Shown one piece after another: positions 52,219 through 61,265 of a stretch of DNA of 64,000 nt. Within the stretch, counting starts at the first letter, position 1; each line of letters opens with the position of its first letter. The notes under the pieces were generated by a model. It saw nothing but the letters and a program-made list of their open reading frames with translations, ran no database searches and had not been told where the DNA came from. The position numbers and the translations under genes are program-made. Source of the DNA: Fluviibacter sp039805725 (GTDB lineage: Bacteria > Pseudomonadota > Gammaproteobacteria > Burkholderiales > Rhodocyclaceae); contig JBDLTT010000040.1 of assembly GCA_039805725.1 (NCBI GenBank), positions 1 through 64,000 of the forward strand, written 5' to 3'.

Positions 52219-54551
52219 TGCTCATCAACGCCAAATTCACGATCCAGGCGGTTCATCCAGTAGGCGTAAATAGCGATCAGCAGTAGATAAACGATCAATG
52301 CGCCTTTAGCACCAATCATGTAACCCAGCGGTAATCCGAGCAATATCCATTGATCCAGCCAGCGCGCAGCAAAACTGGCCACGAAGGTCACCATAAACCA
52401 GATACCAAGCAACAAAAGCGTTCCGGACAAGGTTTTGAGCCAATACCGGCGCTGCTGTTGGCGGAGGGAGTCTGGACCATGCCCCTCCTCGACACCCAGT
52501 CCACGGCTATAGAGAATTCTCGGGTAGCGCAAACGTTCGATGAACTGCTGCGCTTCGGCGGACGGCGGCGATGTAAGCAGGCTGACCAAAATGTTGGTCA
52601 AGAACCCGGCCGGAACGCCAAAGACGGCGGCTGCCGACGCCTCGATGCCGAACCAGGGATCCATACCGATACCGTACCAGCCTAGCCATGGAATACTGTC
52701 AAACCGGACGCGCGCGATGTAATACACCGTCAGCGCCAGGCCCACGATGATCCCGGCGATCGCGCCGTGACGATTGGCGCGCGGCCAGAAAATCGCCAAA
52801 ACCAGCGCCGGAAAGAGCGCCGCGCCCGATAGCGAGAATGCCCACGCCACCATGTCGACCAGCGTCGCCGGTCGCTGCACCGCGATGGCGGCAGCGACAA
52901 TGGCTACCGTCACCAACACGGATTTCGAGACGATCAGCCGCCAGGACGAGGATGCATCGGGCCGCAACATCTTGAAATAAATATCGTGCGAAAACGCCGA
53001 GGTGATCGACAACAGCAATCCCTCCGATGTCGATAAGGCGGCCGCCAGGCCGCCGACCGCCACCATGCCGGAAATGACATACGGCAGACCGGCGATCTCG
53101 GGCGTGGCAAGCACAATCACATCGGGGCTGATCGACAGTTCCGCCCACTGCATCAGATGGTCATGATTGATGTCGTCGAATGAGAAGAGACCGATGCGCG
53201 CCCAGGCACTGACCCATGCCGGCATAGATTCAATCGGTGCGCCGATCAAATGTTGCATAACCTCCAGCTTGACGAAAATGGCGTAGGCCGGCGCCAGCAA
53301 AAAGACCAGCACCACAAAGAACAAGGTCCAGAACACGGAGCGTCTGGCCTGACTGACGCTGGCGATACTGTAATAACGCATCAGCAAATGAGGCAGGGAT
53401 GCCGTACCAATGGTCAGACAAAAAACGAGTGCCAGGAAATTGATGCGGCTGTGCGCATTGTCAGGCAGCGCAAAGGCTTTGAGATCATCCACCGGTGTTG
53501 CCGATCGACGTTTGGCTTCCCTGGCATCTGTTCGCCAAACGGCATGCGCTTCCTGGGCCGTCAGTGGCATTTGCCGTCGCTCTCGCTCTAGCTGAACGAT
53601 ATCGCGCGCAGGCGCATCCGTCGCCTTCAACCGCTCGATTTTTTCCGTCAGATGCTTGCGCTCGTCGGCTAGCGATTGCGGCAATCCCTCAATTTTGGCT
53701 TCAAGAACTCGTGCCCGTTGCTCATAAAGCTGACGGACTGCAACCTCGTCGGGGCGGTTGAAAATCTCGTGTTCGAGCGTCACCAGTTGATGCATCGCCT
53801 CTGCATACAGCACGGGCGGTGCAGGCACACCCGTTTTATCAAATGCCAGGATGGTGATCGGGGTGATGTAAGCGATCAGCAGAATAACGTACTGTGCCGC
53901 CTGGGCGTGCATGAGCGCCCGCATGCCGCCGAGAAAAGAGCAAACCAGCACGCCGGCCAATCCGAGATAGACGCCGATTTCGAACTGCAGGGTAATGAAT
54001 CGACTGGTGATGAGCCCAACGCCATAGACCTGCGCAACGACATAAATCAGCGAGGCGATGATGACCGCAAACGCCCCCAGCAATCGGATCGTCTGGCCGC
54101 CGTAACGTGCGGCCAAGAAATCGGGCAAGGTGTACTGTCCGAATTTACGCAAATAAGGCGCGAGTAACAGCGCCAGCAAGACATAGCCGCCGGTCCAGCC
54201 GATGACGAAGGCCAGCCCTTGATAACCTGACTGATAAAGCGCACCAGCCAGGCCAATAAAGGAGGCAGCCGACAGCCAGTCAGTACCGGCCGACAGGCCG
54301 GCATACATGGCGGGCACGCGGCGGCCGGCCACAAAATATTCGGCGACATCGGAGGTGCGGGTAAAGAGCCCCACCAACGAAAATACCAGCAGCGTCAAGA
54401 AAAGAAAGACGTAACCGATCCAGCGATCACTGAGCCCTTGGCTCTCAAGCCAACCCAGCACAAGAATTGACGCGACAAAGCCAACGGCAAATAGTGTCAC
54501 GAATACTGCAGGGCCATAGGCGCCGAGCAATAGCCGCAGTCGGTTTGCCAC
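52215..54551 (-). CDS. Sodium:solute symporter with fused DUF4212 small subunit
   Basis: A 778-aa secondary transporter of the SSS family, acetate-permease-like in type. The core has FVAGRRVPAMYAGLSAGTDWLSAASFIGL near residue 75 and SGMVAVGGLAAALSTSEGLLLSITSAFSHDIY in the sodium-site helix. A hydrophilic, probably coiled-coil insertion (about residues 260-370, rich in Glu, Arg and Lys) interrupts two helices. The last 76 residues (TLLLLGIWFMVTFVASF, LGLPLGYMIGAKGALIVYLL, MNRLDREFGV) match the separate small subunit that normally accompanies this symporter group. Start is GTG, overlapping the end of the nucleotidyltransferase gene by ribosome-site sharing. Confidence 0.92.
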   Translation of the reverse strand: MANRLRLLLGAYGPAVFVTLFAVGFVASILVLGWLESQGLSDRWIGYVFLFLTLLVFSLVGLFTRTSDVAEYFVAGRRVPAMYAGLSAGTDWLSAASFIGLAGALYQSGYQGLAFVIGWTGGYVLLALLLAPYLRKFGQYTLPDFLAARYGGQTIRLLGAFAVIIASLIYVVAQVYGVGLITSRFITLQFEIGVYLGLAGVLVCSFLGGMRALMHAQAAQYVILLIAYITPITILAFDKTGVPAPPVLYAEAMHQLVTLEHEIFNRPDEVAVRQLYEQRARVLEAKIEGLPQSLADERKHLTEKIERLKATDAPARDIVQLERERRQMPLTAQEAHAVWRTDAREAKRRSATPVDDLKAFALPDNAHSRINFLALVFCLTIGTASLPHLLMRYYSIASVSQARRSVFWTLFFVVLVFLLAPAYAIFVKLEVMQHLIGAPIESMPAWVSAWARIGLFSFDDINHDHLMQWAELSISPDVIVLATPEIAGLPYVISGMVAVGGLAAALSTSEGLLLSITSAFSHDIYFKMLRPDASSSWRLIVSKSVLVTVAIVAAAIAVQRPATLVDMVAWAFSLSGAALFPALVLAIFWPRANRHGAIAGIIVGLALTVYYIARVRFDSIPWLGWYGIGMDPWFGIEASAAAVFGVPAGFLTNILVSLLTSPPSAEAQQFIERLRYPRILYSRGLGVEEGHGPDSLRQQQRRYWLKTLSGTLLLLGIWFMVTFVASFAARWLDQWILLGLPLGYMIGAKGALIVYLLLIAIYAYWMNRLDREFGVDEQ

Positions 54552-54555
54552 CCTT

Positions 54556-55623
54556 TTAGATCCGATAGGTCAGCTTCAGGCGCTGCTGAAGACGCTTGGC
54601 CTGTTTCAGACCCTCACGGAGTACCGCCTCGTCATAAGTGCTGAGCTCTTCCGGATGCAGATGGTTATCCGGTTTGATGCCTTCGGTCATAGCACGATGC
54701 TGGTGGTTCAAACGTAGTCGCTGGAGTTCGGACATTGCCTGTAACGCAGCCGACACATCAAGTTCAGACATGCCGAACTTTTGTCCGGCTTGCAAAAAAC
54801 GGGTACGGGTACTGGCCGACTTCACACCGTGCGCTAGCCCGATGATGCGACCCACATCGACAAAAATTCGGATACCGTACTTTTTAATGTCGACAAACTT
54901 TTCTTTGCCCTCCTTTTCCATGACCACATCCCCGGTAAAACCGATGGGTGGTTCGGCGGCCAGTGCATTGGTGGCCATCAGGCGCAGGAAGGTTTCTGCC
55001 GAGGGCGCCCAGCGCGCCAGCATTTCACGCAATGGGTCGACCATCGAAAAATCGCCATAGAGGGGGCGCACATCGAAGAAGATCGACGCATTGAGCAAGG
55101 CCGAGGGCTCTGGCTTGTGGATCCAGTCAAAGAAGAGCGCCTTCCATTCGTCTTCTGATCGGCACCAGGCCGGATTTCCCGCCATGATGTCACCGGAACA
55201 CAACGTGAAGCCACAATCGGCCAGCCGCTGATTGGTTCGCTTAGCAAATGGCAGAAACACTTCACGTAAGAGATCGGCTTCGCGTTCATCGGAGGCTGAA
55301 AAAATCAGGCCATTGTCCTGGTCGGTGACCAACGTTTGCTCGTGTCGCCCTTCCGAGCCCAGACCAATCCAGCACCAGTTGGCCGCCGGCAAACGTGCTT
55401 CTTCAGCAGTGATGGCAACGACACGTGCAGCCAGCGCGTCGTTCAGCCATGAAATGCCGTAGGTCGCCAGCGCCCCCGTTAGCCCATCATCGAGAAAGGT
55501 CTGATCAATCCGCTGTGCCTCTTCTGCCAAAGGCAGCAAAGCCGACATGCTGCTGGTTTTTTCAATTTTGGCCGCCAGCGTCTGTGCGCGATTGACGGCA
55601 AAGGTGTTATCGCCGAAATTCAT
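54556..55623 (-). CDS. DUF294/GlnD-like nucleotidyltransferase
   Basis: A 355-aa protein with a nucleotidyltransferase active site GLGSEGRHEQTLVTDQDN (GSEGR at 89-93, DQDN at 101-104) and the following C-terminal helical domain typical of the DUF294 family (FDVRPLYGDFSMVDPLR, later KKYGIRIFVDVGRIIGLAHG). Most relatives carry N-terminal cyclic-nucleotide-binding and CBS domains; here only a short helical N-terminus (about 75 residues) precedes the catalytic domain. GlnD transfers UMP to PII proteins; the substrate of this protein is unknown. It starts one base after the exonuclease gene. Confidence 0.88.
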   Translation of the reverse strand: MNFGDNTFAVNRAQTLAAKIEKTSSMSALLPLAEEAQRIDQTFLDDGLTGALATYGISWLNDALAARVVAITAEEARLPAANWCWIGLGSEGRHEQTLVTDQDNGLIFSASDEREADLLREVFLPFAKRTNQRLADCGFTLCSGDIMAGNPAWCRSEDEWKALFFDWIHKPEPSALLNASIFFDVRPLYGDFSMVDPLREMLARWAPSAETFLRLMATNALAAEPPIGFTGDVVMEKEGKEKFVDIKKYGIRIFVDVGRIIGLAHGVKSASTRTRFLQAGQKFGMSELDVSAALQAMSELQRLRLNHQHRAMTEGIKPDNHLHPEELSTYDEAVLREGLKQAKRLQQRLKLTYRI

Positions 55624-55624
55624 G

Positions 55625-57799
55625 TCAATACTTCACTTGAGCAAAATAGGTTTTCTGAGAGGCTTCGATGGCCTGACCGAGTGTCGTGATGCCACGATCG
55701 GCCAGCGCAGGCAACAATCGTACAAACACCTGAGCGGTCGCAGTTGCATCTGCAAGCGCGTTATGGCGCTGATCCATATGGATTCCAAGGCGCTGCATGA
55801 TCGCCTCGAGGCTATGGCTCTCCTGGTTCGGATGCGCCACCGCAGACAACAACAGGGTATCGAGTACCGGTTGATCAAAACGCAGGCCCAGGGTGGCCTC
55901 CTTGATCTCGAGGAAACGCATATCGAATGCGACGTTGTGACCTACCAACACCGTATCCGCACAGAAATCATGGAAGGCCGGCAACACCTGATCAATCGTC
56001 GGTTGACCCAGCAGCACACTGTCGGTGATGCCGTGAATCGCCATACTCGCCGCCTTGAGGGGTATGCGGGGATCAACCAGCTGATCGAAATGTTCCTGCT
56101 GCAACAGCCGACCATTGAGAATGCGCAACGCACCAATCTGGATAATTTCATCGCCGTTGCCCGGCTCCAGGCCGGTAGTTTCGGTATCAAAGACCGTATA
56201 GACCAGATCAGTCAGTGGACGCTCCAGATCCACCTGACCGAGCGGCCGGTCAAAGAGATCGAAGTCGTAATATTCAGGGCGTGAATCGCCATCGCGTACG
56301 ATCAGTTCGACACGCTCATCCGGTGAGGCACGCGGGATGAGCAAACGCAGCGATGCCTGATTCGCCGCACGCTGTCGTTGATACCAGATCTCGCCCCCAT
56401 GCCGATCCAGCACTTCGCGCAGGGTGGGCGGGTTGACGCCGTGTCCATCGCGCATCGGCTCAATTTCCCAAGACAATACCGTCTCTGAGGACATCGACAA
56501 ACCCAGCCAGAGTAGATCGATGTGTACAAAACGTTCGTCGCTACCCAAAGCGAGTGTCAGCGAACGAACCTCACCACTTTCTTCAATACGTGACGCCAGG
56601 AAGGTGAGTGCCGATACCAATGCAAAGCTGTCTGCCCGCACCCAAAGCGCTTCGGGTGTATCCGTTTGCAGGTTAACAGGAATCTTCAGCCGGGATTCGA
56701 TCCGGCGGCTCGCCGCTTCCAGTATATCGGCCGCCATCATGTCATCCAGCGGCCAGTTCTGACGCAGCGAATCGGCGACTGTTTTAAGTGTCATATCCAG
56801 ACGTTCGCTCATGCGCTTCACTTCTGACGACAAGACCCCGATAAACCGGTCACGATCCTGCGGTGCCATCTCGGGGTTGTCAGCCAGCATTTCCACTGCG
56901 GCGCGCAGCGTGCCCAGCGATGCACGACTCCCCTCCGTTAGCTCACCCAGGGCAGCATCACGTTTGGCATCTTGCTCCAGAGCACGCGTGATATTTTCAA
57001 TGAGCAGAATGTAGCCTGAGGCCGTCTGTATCCCTTCCAACTCCCGTAACACGGGCGCGATCTGCACGCGGATCAATTGGCTGCTATCGGTCGTTGTTAC
57101 AAAGTTGGCGATAGCATGGCGATTACCCCGCTCCAACTGGATACGAATCGTTTCCCGCGCGTAATCGACCTGGCTGGCCTCAAGAATCGAGCTAATGGAA
57201 CGCCCCAACCCAATCAGCGCACCACTCGAAACCGAAGTCGGCCCCTTGGCCAGCGACTCGAACATAAATCGTGCACGATTGTTATAGAGCAGAATTCGCC
57301 CGTCCAGATTACAAACCACGACAGCCTGCGCCAACTCAGACATCAGTGCTGCCAGACGATTCTTTTCTTCTTCGACATTACTCTTGGCTTTGGCAACCTG
57401 GGCTTCTACGTCATCGATATAGGCATCACGCTGGGTTGCCAGATCGTTAATCGCGCGCACCAGCTCACGGAGCTCTGGTGGGCCCTCTTCCGTAATACGA
57501 AAGGAGCGATTCGAGCCCAGCATCAGGCGCAATTCTTCGACCATCGCCGCCATTCCCGTCACATAACGGTTAAACAGGCGGCGAACCAGGGCGAGACCCA
57601 GAACAAACCCCGTTGCTGTCAGAACACCGCCTAACGGCACCTGGGGCAATAAATGCTGAACCAGTACCTCACGCATACCGGGGGATGCACCAGCCCAGAT
57701 CAATACAGAGGTCAGTAGGAAGGGGCCCGTCATCAACATGCCGAGCACCAACACAGCAAGGACGAAACGCCACTTGGCCTTTAGATCACGCAAAAACAT
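55625..57799 (-). CDS. Membrane-bound degenerate histidine kinase fused to a DEDDh 3'-5' exonuclease
   Basis: A 724-aa protein. Two N-terminal membrane helices (about 12-35 and 52-72) are followed by a HAMP-like segment, a coiled coil, a PAS-like domain (about 150-270), and a kinase dimerisation-like region. There the phospho-acceptor position reads LTEGSRASL (Glu 289 where His is expected). The ATPase part lacks the N-box Asn and Gly-rich boxes; only RHGGEIWY remains. The C-terminal third is a DnaQ-type exonuclease with DTE (538-540), GHNVAFD (D626) and HNALAD (H679, D684), so all catalytic residues are kept. The gene lies between the response regulator and the nucleotidyltransferase. Confidence 0.9.
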   Translation of the reverse strand: MFLRDLKAKWRFVLAVLVLGMLMTGPFLLTSVLIWAGASPGMREVLVQHLLPQVPLGGVLTATGFVLGLALVRRLFNRYVTGMAAMVEELRLMLGSNRSFRITEEGPPELRELVRAINDLATQRDAYIDDVEAQVAKAKSNVEEEKNRLAALMSELAQAVVVCNLDGRILLYNNRARFMFESLAKGPTSVSSGALIGLGRSISSILEASQVDYARETIRIQLERGNRHAIANFVTTTDSSQLIRVQIAPVLRELEGIQTASGYILLIENITRALEQDAKRDAALGELTEGSRASLGTLRAAVEMLADNPEMAPQDRDRFIGVLSSEVKRMSERLDMTLKTVADSLRQNWPLDDMMAADILEAASRRIESRLKIPVNLQTDTPEALWVRADSFALVSALTFLASRIEESGEVRSLTLALGSDERFVHIDLLWLGLSMSSETVLSWEIEPMRDGHGVNPPTLREVLDRHGGEIWYQRQRAANQASLRLLIPRASPDERVELIVRDGDSRPEYYDFDLFDRPLGQVDLERPLTDLVYTVFDTETTGLEPGNGDEIIQIGALRILNGRLLQQEHFDQLVDPRIPLKAASMAIHGITDSVLLGQPTIDQVLPAFHDFCADTVLVGHNVAFDMRFLEIKEATLGLRFDQPVLDTLLLSAVAHPNQESHSLEAIMQRLGIHMDQRHNALADATATAQVFVRLLPALADRGITTLGQAIEASQKTYFAQVKY

Positions 57800-57867
57800 G
57801 GGCTATCCCTATCACTACATTTACCTCAAACTGTTTAATTATGCGCTTTCTTGCATGCGCTTAACAG

Positions 57868-58233
57868 TCAGGCCAGCACCTCGCGGATCTTAACCACCAG
57901 ATCCTTGGTAGAAAACGGCTTCAGCATATAGGCATCGGCGCCAAGCGCCAGCCCCTTGGCTTGCTCCGTATCGCGTCCCTTGGCGGTGAGCATAATGATT
58001 TTGAGTGATGCCAGCGACGTATCGGCTCGCAGAATCTCGCAAACCTCGAACCCGGATTTCTTGGGCATCATCACGTCGAGCAATACCAGGTCGGGGTTAA
58101 AGCTGCGGACTTTATCAATCGCCGCATCACCATCCCCGGCAGTATCAATTTGGAAACCTTCCTTCTTGAGCAGAAACTCTAGTGACATCACGATATTAGG
58201 TTCATCGTCGACAATGAGGATCTTATGGGTCAT
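57868..58233 (-). CDS. Stand-alone receiver-domain response regulator
   Basis: A 121-aa CheY-like protein consisting of one receiver domain. Acidic residues D9 and D10, phospho-acceptor D53 (LVLLDVMMPKKSG), T83 (MLTAKG) and K105 (LKPF) are all present, so it should be phosphorylated by the adjacent kinase. There is no DNA-binding or enzymatic output domain. An AAGGAG site precedes the chosen ATG; a longer upstream frame overlaps the kinase gene and is rejected. It starts 16 bases after the kinase stop. Confidence 0.93.
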   Translation of the reverse strand: MTHKILIVDDEPNIVMSLEFLLKKEGFQIDTAGDGDAAIDKVRSFNPDLVLLDVMMPKKSGFEVCEILRADTSLASLKIIMLTAKGRDTEQAKGLALGADAYMLKPFSTKDLVVKIREVLA

Positions 58234-58249
58234 CGCAGTCTCCTTGGCG

Positions 58250-61003
58250 TCATGCATCTGACAATGGAATGGTAAAGAGGAAGGTGGAGCCGGATTCGAT
58301 CTCATCGCCAGCGGCAGTGGTGCCGCCCGTCGTGCTCTCAACCCAGAGTTTGCCACCAAAGTGTTCAATAATTTCTCGGCTAATCGGCAGCCCAAGCCCG
58401 GTACCCTGGGGCTTATCGGTCATGGTATTGCCGCCCTGGCGAAATCGTTCGAAGATGATTTCCTGATAAGCCTCCGGGATACCGGGGCCGTTATCATGTA
58501 CTGCCACGATGGCAAAACCATTACTGCGGCTCAGGCGCACCGTGATACGACCGTTGCCTTCCGGTACGAACTTCACGGCATTAGACAATAGGTTGATGAT
58601 CACCTGCTTGATTCGGTCCCGATCCACATCCACCAGCACCGGCAGATTATCTTCTGGCAGGGTGATCACACAGTCCGCACCGCGTGTCCGGAAGAGCTGA
58701 CCCAGAGACGCTGCTGTCTCGTCAACCAGTTCACGCAAATCCAGTTGCTCAACCAGCCAATCGACCCGACCGGACTCCAGCTTGGCAAAATCGAGAATCT
58801 GGTTGATCAGCCGGGTCAGACGCTCGGCCTCCCCGACGATGATGCCCAGAAACCGCGTACGGTCCTCTTCTGCCATCTCCGGGTCGGCGTGCAGCATCTC
58901 GGAAAACGCACGAATCGAGGTCAATGGTGTGCGCAGTTCATGGGTCACCGTCGACATAAAGTCGTCTTTCAGCCGATCAACTTCCATCAACTTATCATTG
59001 GCGGCACGCAGTTCACGACTCGCTTCTTCCAGCTCTGCCGATTTGCGTTCCAGTTCCCGCGAGTGCGCACGCACCTGAGAAGCCTCATCCAGAATGTTCA
59101 GCACCTCATCAAAACCGAGCTCTTCTTCCTGAACGACAGAACTGACCATCACATGGGCGCTGGCAGAGCCAATCGTACCGGCCAACTGTGTTTCTGCAAA
59201 CATCACAAAATCAGCATCCGCTTTGAGTTCGCCAATTTTGCCAATCCCACGATCCTTGGCGTAGCGCTGCAATCGACTCTGCGCCTGTTTGGGTCCCAGA
59301 AAACGCTTAAGCAACTCGATCAGGGAGTCTGCAGAGGCCGTACCACGCCATATTTTTGGCGCGAGCGATACCGAACTGTTGATGTTGACGAATTGACTGG
59401 CTGTTGCTAATTCATTGGCATTCTGTCGGGTCAGCATGGAGACAATCACATATCCACCCAGGTTGAATAGGAGGCTCCAGAACAGCGAGTGTGCGATCGG
59501 ATCCAGGGTTGTTAGACCAAACAAACCATGCGCCGCCAAGCCATCGATGCCCCACGGCCCTTGCGTAATGAAATCACTTGCGATCCAGCCTGATTTACCA
59601 AATGAGGGTAACAGCGCCGTATAGAGCCAGACGGCAAACCCCAACAGCAGCCCGACCATCGCTCCCTGCCGATTACCTTCTTTCCAGTACATACCCCCCA
59701 ACAGCGATGGTGCAAATTGTGCGACCGCCAGAAACGAGATGAGTCCAATCGATACGAGCGCGTACGCCTCACCGGCAAAGCGGAAATAGAGGTAGCCCAG
59801 AAAGAGCAGAAACACAATGGTGCAGCGACGAATCAACATGATCACGCCGCTCAGATCTTTACGGGTCGTGAAATCGAAGCGGCCATGCAGCAGAATTGGC
59901 ATCACCAGGTCATTGGAAACCATGGTCGCCAGGGCGATCGTCTCTACAATCACCATACCGGTTGCCGCCGACAACCCCCCCAGGAAGGCCAACATCGCCA
60001 TCGCATTGGTACCCTCGGCGAGTGGCATGGTCAGAACCAGGGTGTCTGCTTCGAAAGCTTGTCCATTGAACTGAATCAGTCCCGCCAGCGCAATCGGTAA
60101 GACAAATATATTGATCAGCAAAAGATAAAGCGGAAACATCCAGACCGCCCGCCGCATATGTGTTTCATCAACGTTTTCTACAACCGTAATCTGGAACTGC
60201 CGAGGCAACATCAGAATGGCCAAGCCGGAAAGTAATGTCAGCGCAAACCAGTTACCAAAATTAATCGATTCCGGCTGTAACAAACGGGCAATTGCCGGAA
60301 TGGCCTCAGCGCGGGCGAAAAGGTCACCAAAACCGTCGTTCAGATACCAGACCACATAGGCGCCGACGGCAAGGAAGGCAATGAGCTTGAAAACAGATTC
60401 AAACGCGATGGCCAGCACCATGCCCTCATGGCGCTCGGTCACATCCAGATGACGCGTACCAAAAACAATCGTAAACGCCGCCAGAATGATGGCAATCACC
60501 GCTGTCGAATCCGGCATGAACGCCAGTGATTCCAACGCATCCGGAATCAAGGCCTGCGCATCGTCCGGGAACAAGATCTTGAGGCTATAGGAAATCGCCT
60601 TCAATTGCAGCGCGATATAGGGAATAATCCCCACCACGGCAATCACGGTCACCAGTCCCGCCAGCAACTGGCTCTTGCCGTAGCGCGCCGCAATAAAATC
60701 AGCGATCGACGTCAGGCGCAACGTTTTGCTCACGCGGATCATCTTGAGAATGACGGCCGCAAACAGGAACATGATCGTCGGGCCGAGATAAATGGTCAGG
60801 AAGCTAAAACCACCCGTGGTAGCGCGCCCCACGCTACCGTAAAAGGTCCACGATGTGCAGTACACAGCGATCGCTAAGGCGTAAACCGTCGATGTAATCA
60901 CCGAACGCCCGGCATCCGCACGACGATCGCCGAAGCGGGCAACGGCAAACAAAAGACCCAGATAGACAAAGGTCAACAGCGCGACGACCCATGTTGCAAT
61001 CAT
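58250..61003 (-). CDS. Sodium:solute-symporter-domain sensor histidine kinase (CrbS-like)
   Basis: A 917-aa hybrid of transporter-like sensor and kinase. The N-terminal 530 residues form an SSS fold of about 13 helices (WTFYGSVGRATTGGFSFLTIY, LTSIADFIAARYGKSQ, GFLGGLSAATGMVIVET-type core). A STAC-like linker with MFAETQLAGTIGSASAHVM and a coiled coil follow. The kinase core has the H-box VTHELRTPLTSIRAF (His 688), N-box IINLLSNAVKF, G1 HDNGPGIP and G2 GTGLGLPIS. CrbS-type kinases control acetyl-CoA synthetase genes in Vibrio and Pseudomonas, and here acs lies just upstream. The start overlaps the small upstream gene (ATGA). Confidence 0.94.
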   Translation of the reverse strand: MIATWVVALLTFVYLGLLFAVARFGDRRADAGRSVITSTVYALAIAVYCTSWTFYGSVGRATTGGFSFLTIYLGPTIMFLFAAVILKMIRVSKTLRLTSIADFIAARYGKSQLLAGLVTVIAVVGIIPYIALQLKAISYSLKILFPDDAQALIPDALESLAFMPDSTAVIAIILAAFTIVFGTRHLDVTERHEGMVLAIAFESVFKLIAFLAVGAYVVWYLNDGFGDLFARAEAIPAIARLLQPESINFGNWFALTLLSGLAILMLPRQFQITVVENVDETHMRRAVWMFPLYLLLINIFVLPIALAGLIQFNGQAFEADTLVLTMPLAEGTNAMAMLAFLGGLSAATGMVIVETIALATMVSNDLVMPILLHGRFDFTTRKDLSGVIMLIRRCTIVFLLFLGYLYFRFAGEAYALVSIGLISFLAVAQFAPSLLGGMYWKEGNRQGAMVGLLLGFAVWLYTALLPSFGKSGWIASDFITQGPWGIDGLAAHGLFGLTTLDPIAHSLFWSLLFNLGGYVIVSMLTRQNANELATASQFVNINSSVSLAPKIWRGTASADSLIELLKRFLGPKQAQSRLQRYAKDRGIGKIGELKADADFVMFAETQLAGTIGSASAHVMVSSVVQEEELGFDEVLNILDEASQVRAHSRELERKSAELEEASRELRAANDKLMEVDRLKDDFMSTVTHELRTPLTSIRAFSEMLHADPEMAEEDRTRFLGIIVGEAERLTRLINQILDFAKLESGRVDWLVEQLDLRELVDETAASLGQLFRTRGADCVITLPEDNLPVLVDVDRDRIKQVIINLLSNAVKFVPEGNGRITVRLSRSNGFAIVAVHDNGPGIPEAYQEIIFERFRQGGNTMTDKPQGTGLGLPISREIIEHFGGKLWVESTTGGTTAAGDEIESGSTFLFTIPLSDA

Positions 61004-61233
61004 GACGTGCCCCGGTCGACGTTTGATTTGAGCTGCCCACTGGTCGACGGCTCGGTGATGCGGCGCGCGATGAGAATCACCGCCAACCACCATACAAAGA
61101 GAAGCACATAAAGTAACGGCCAATCACCCACACTACCGCGATACAGCGAAAGCAATGGGTAATTGAATACCAGCAGAGACACAAAGCCGATGACCCCCAG
61201 CTTGAGCAAGGTCTTCTGCATGGCTTTGGGCAT
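61000..61233 (-). CDS. Small two-helix membrane protein at the head of the sensor operon
   Basis: A 77-aa protein with two membrane helices (LLKLGVIGFVSLLVFNYPLL and LLYVLLFVWWLAVILIARRI) and a polar C-terminus. No named family is recognised with certainty. Similar small proteins accompany symporters and symporter-kinases, so it may be an accessory of the sensor that follows; its stop overlaps the kinase start. The first codons MPKAMQKT offer two possible ATGs. Confidence 0.75.
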   Translation of the reverse strand: MPKAMQKTLLKLGVIGFVSLLVFNYPLLSLYRGSVGDWPLLYVLLFVWWLAVILIARRITEPSTSGQLKSNVDRGTS

Positions 61234-61265
61234 GTCAACTCCTTACGAACTAAAGTGCTTAAAGA

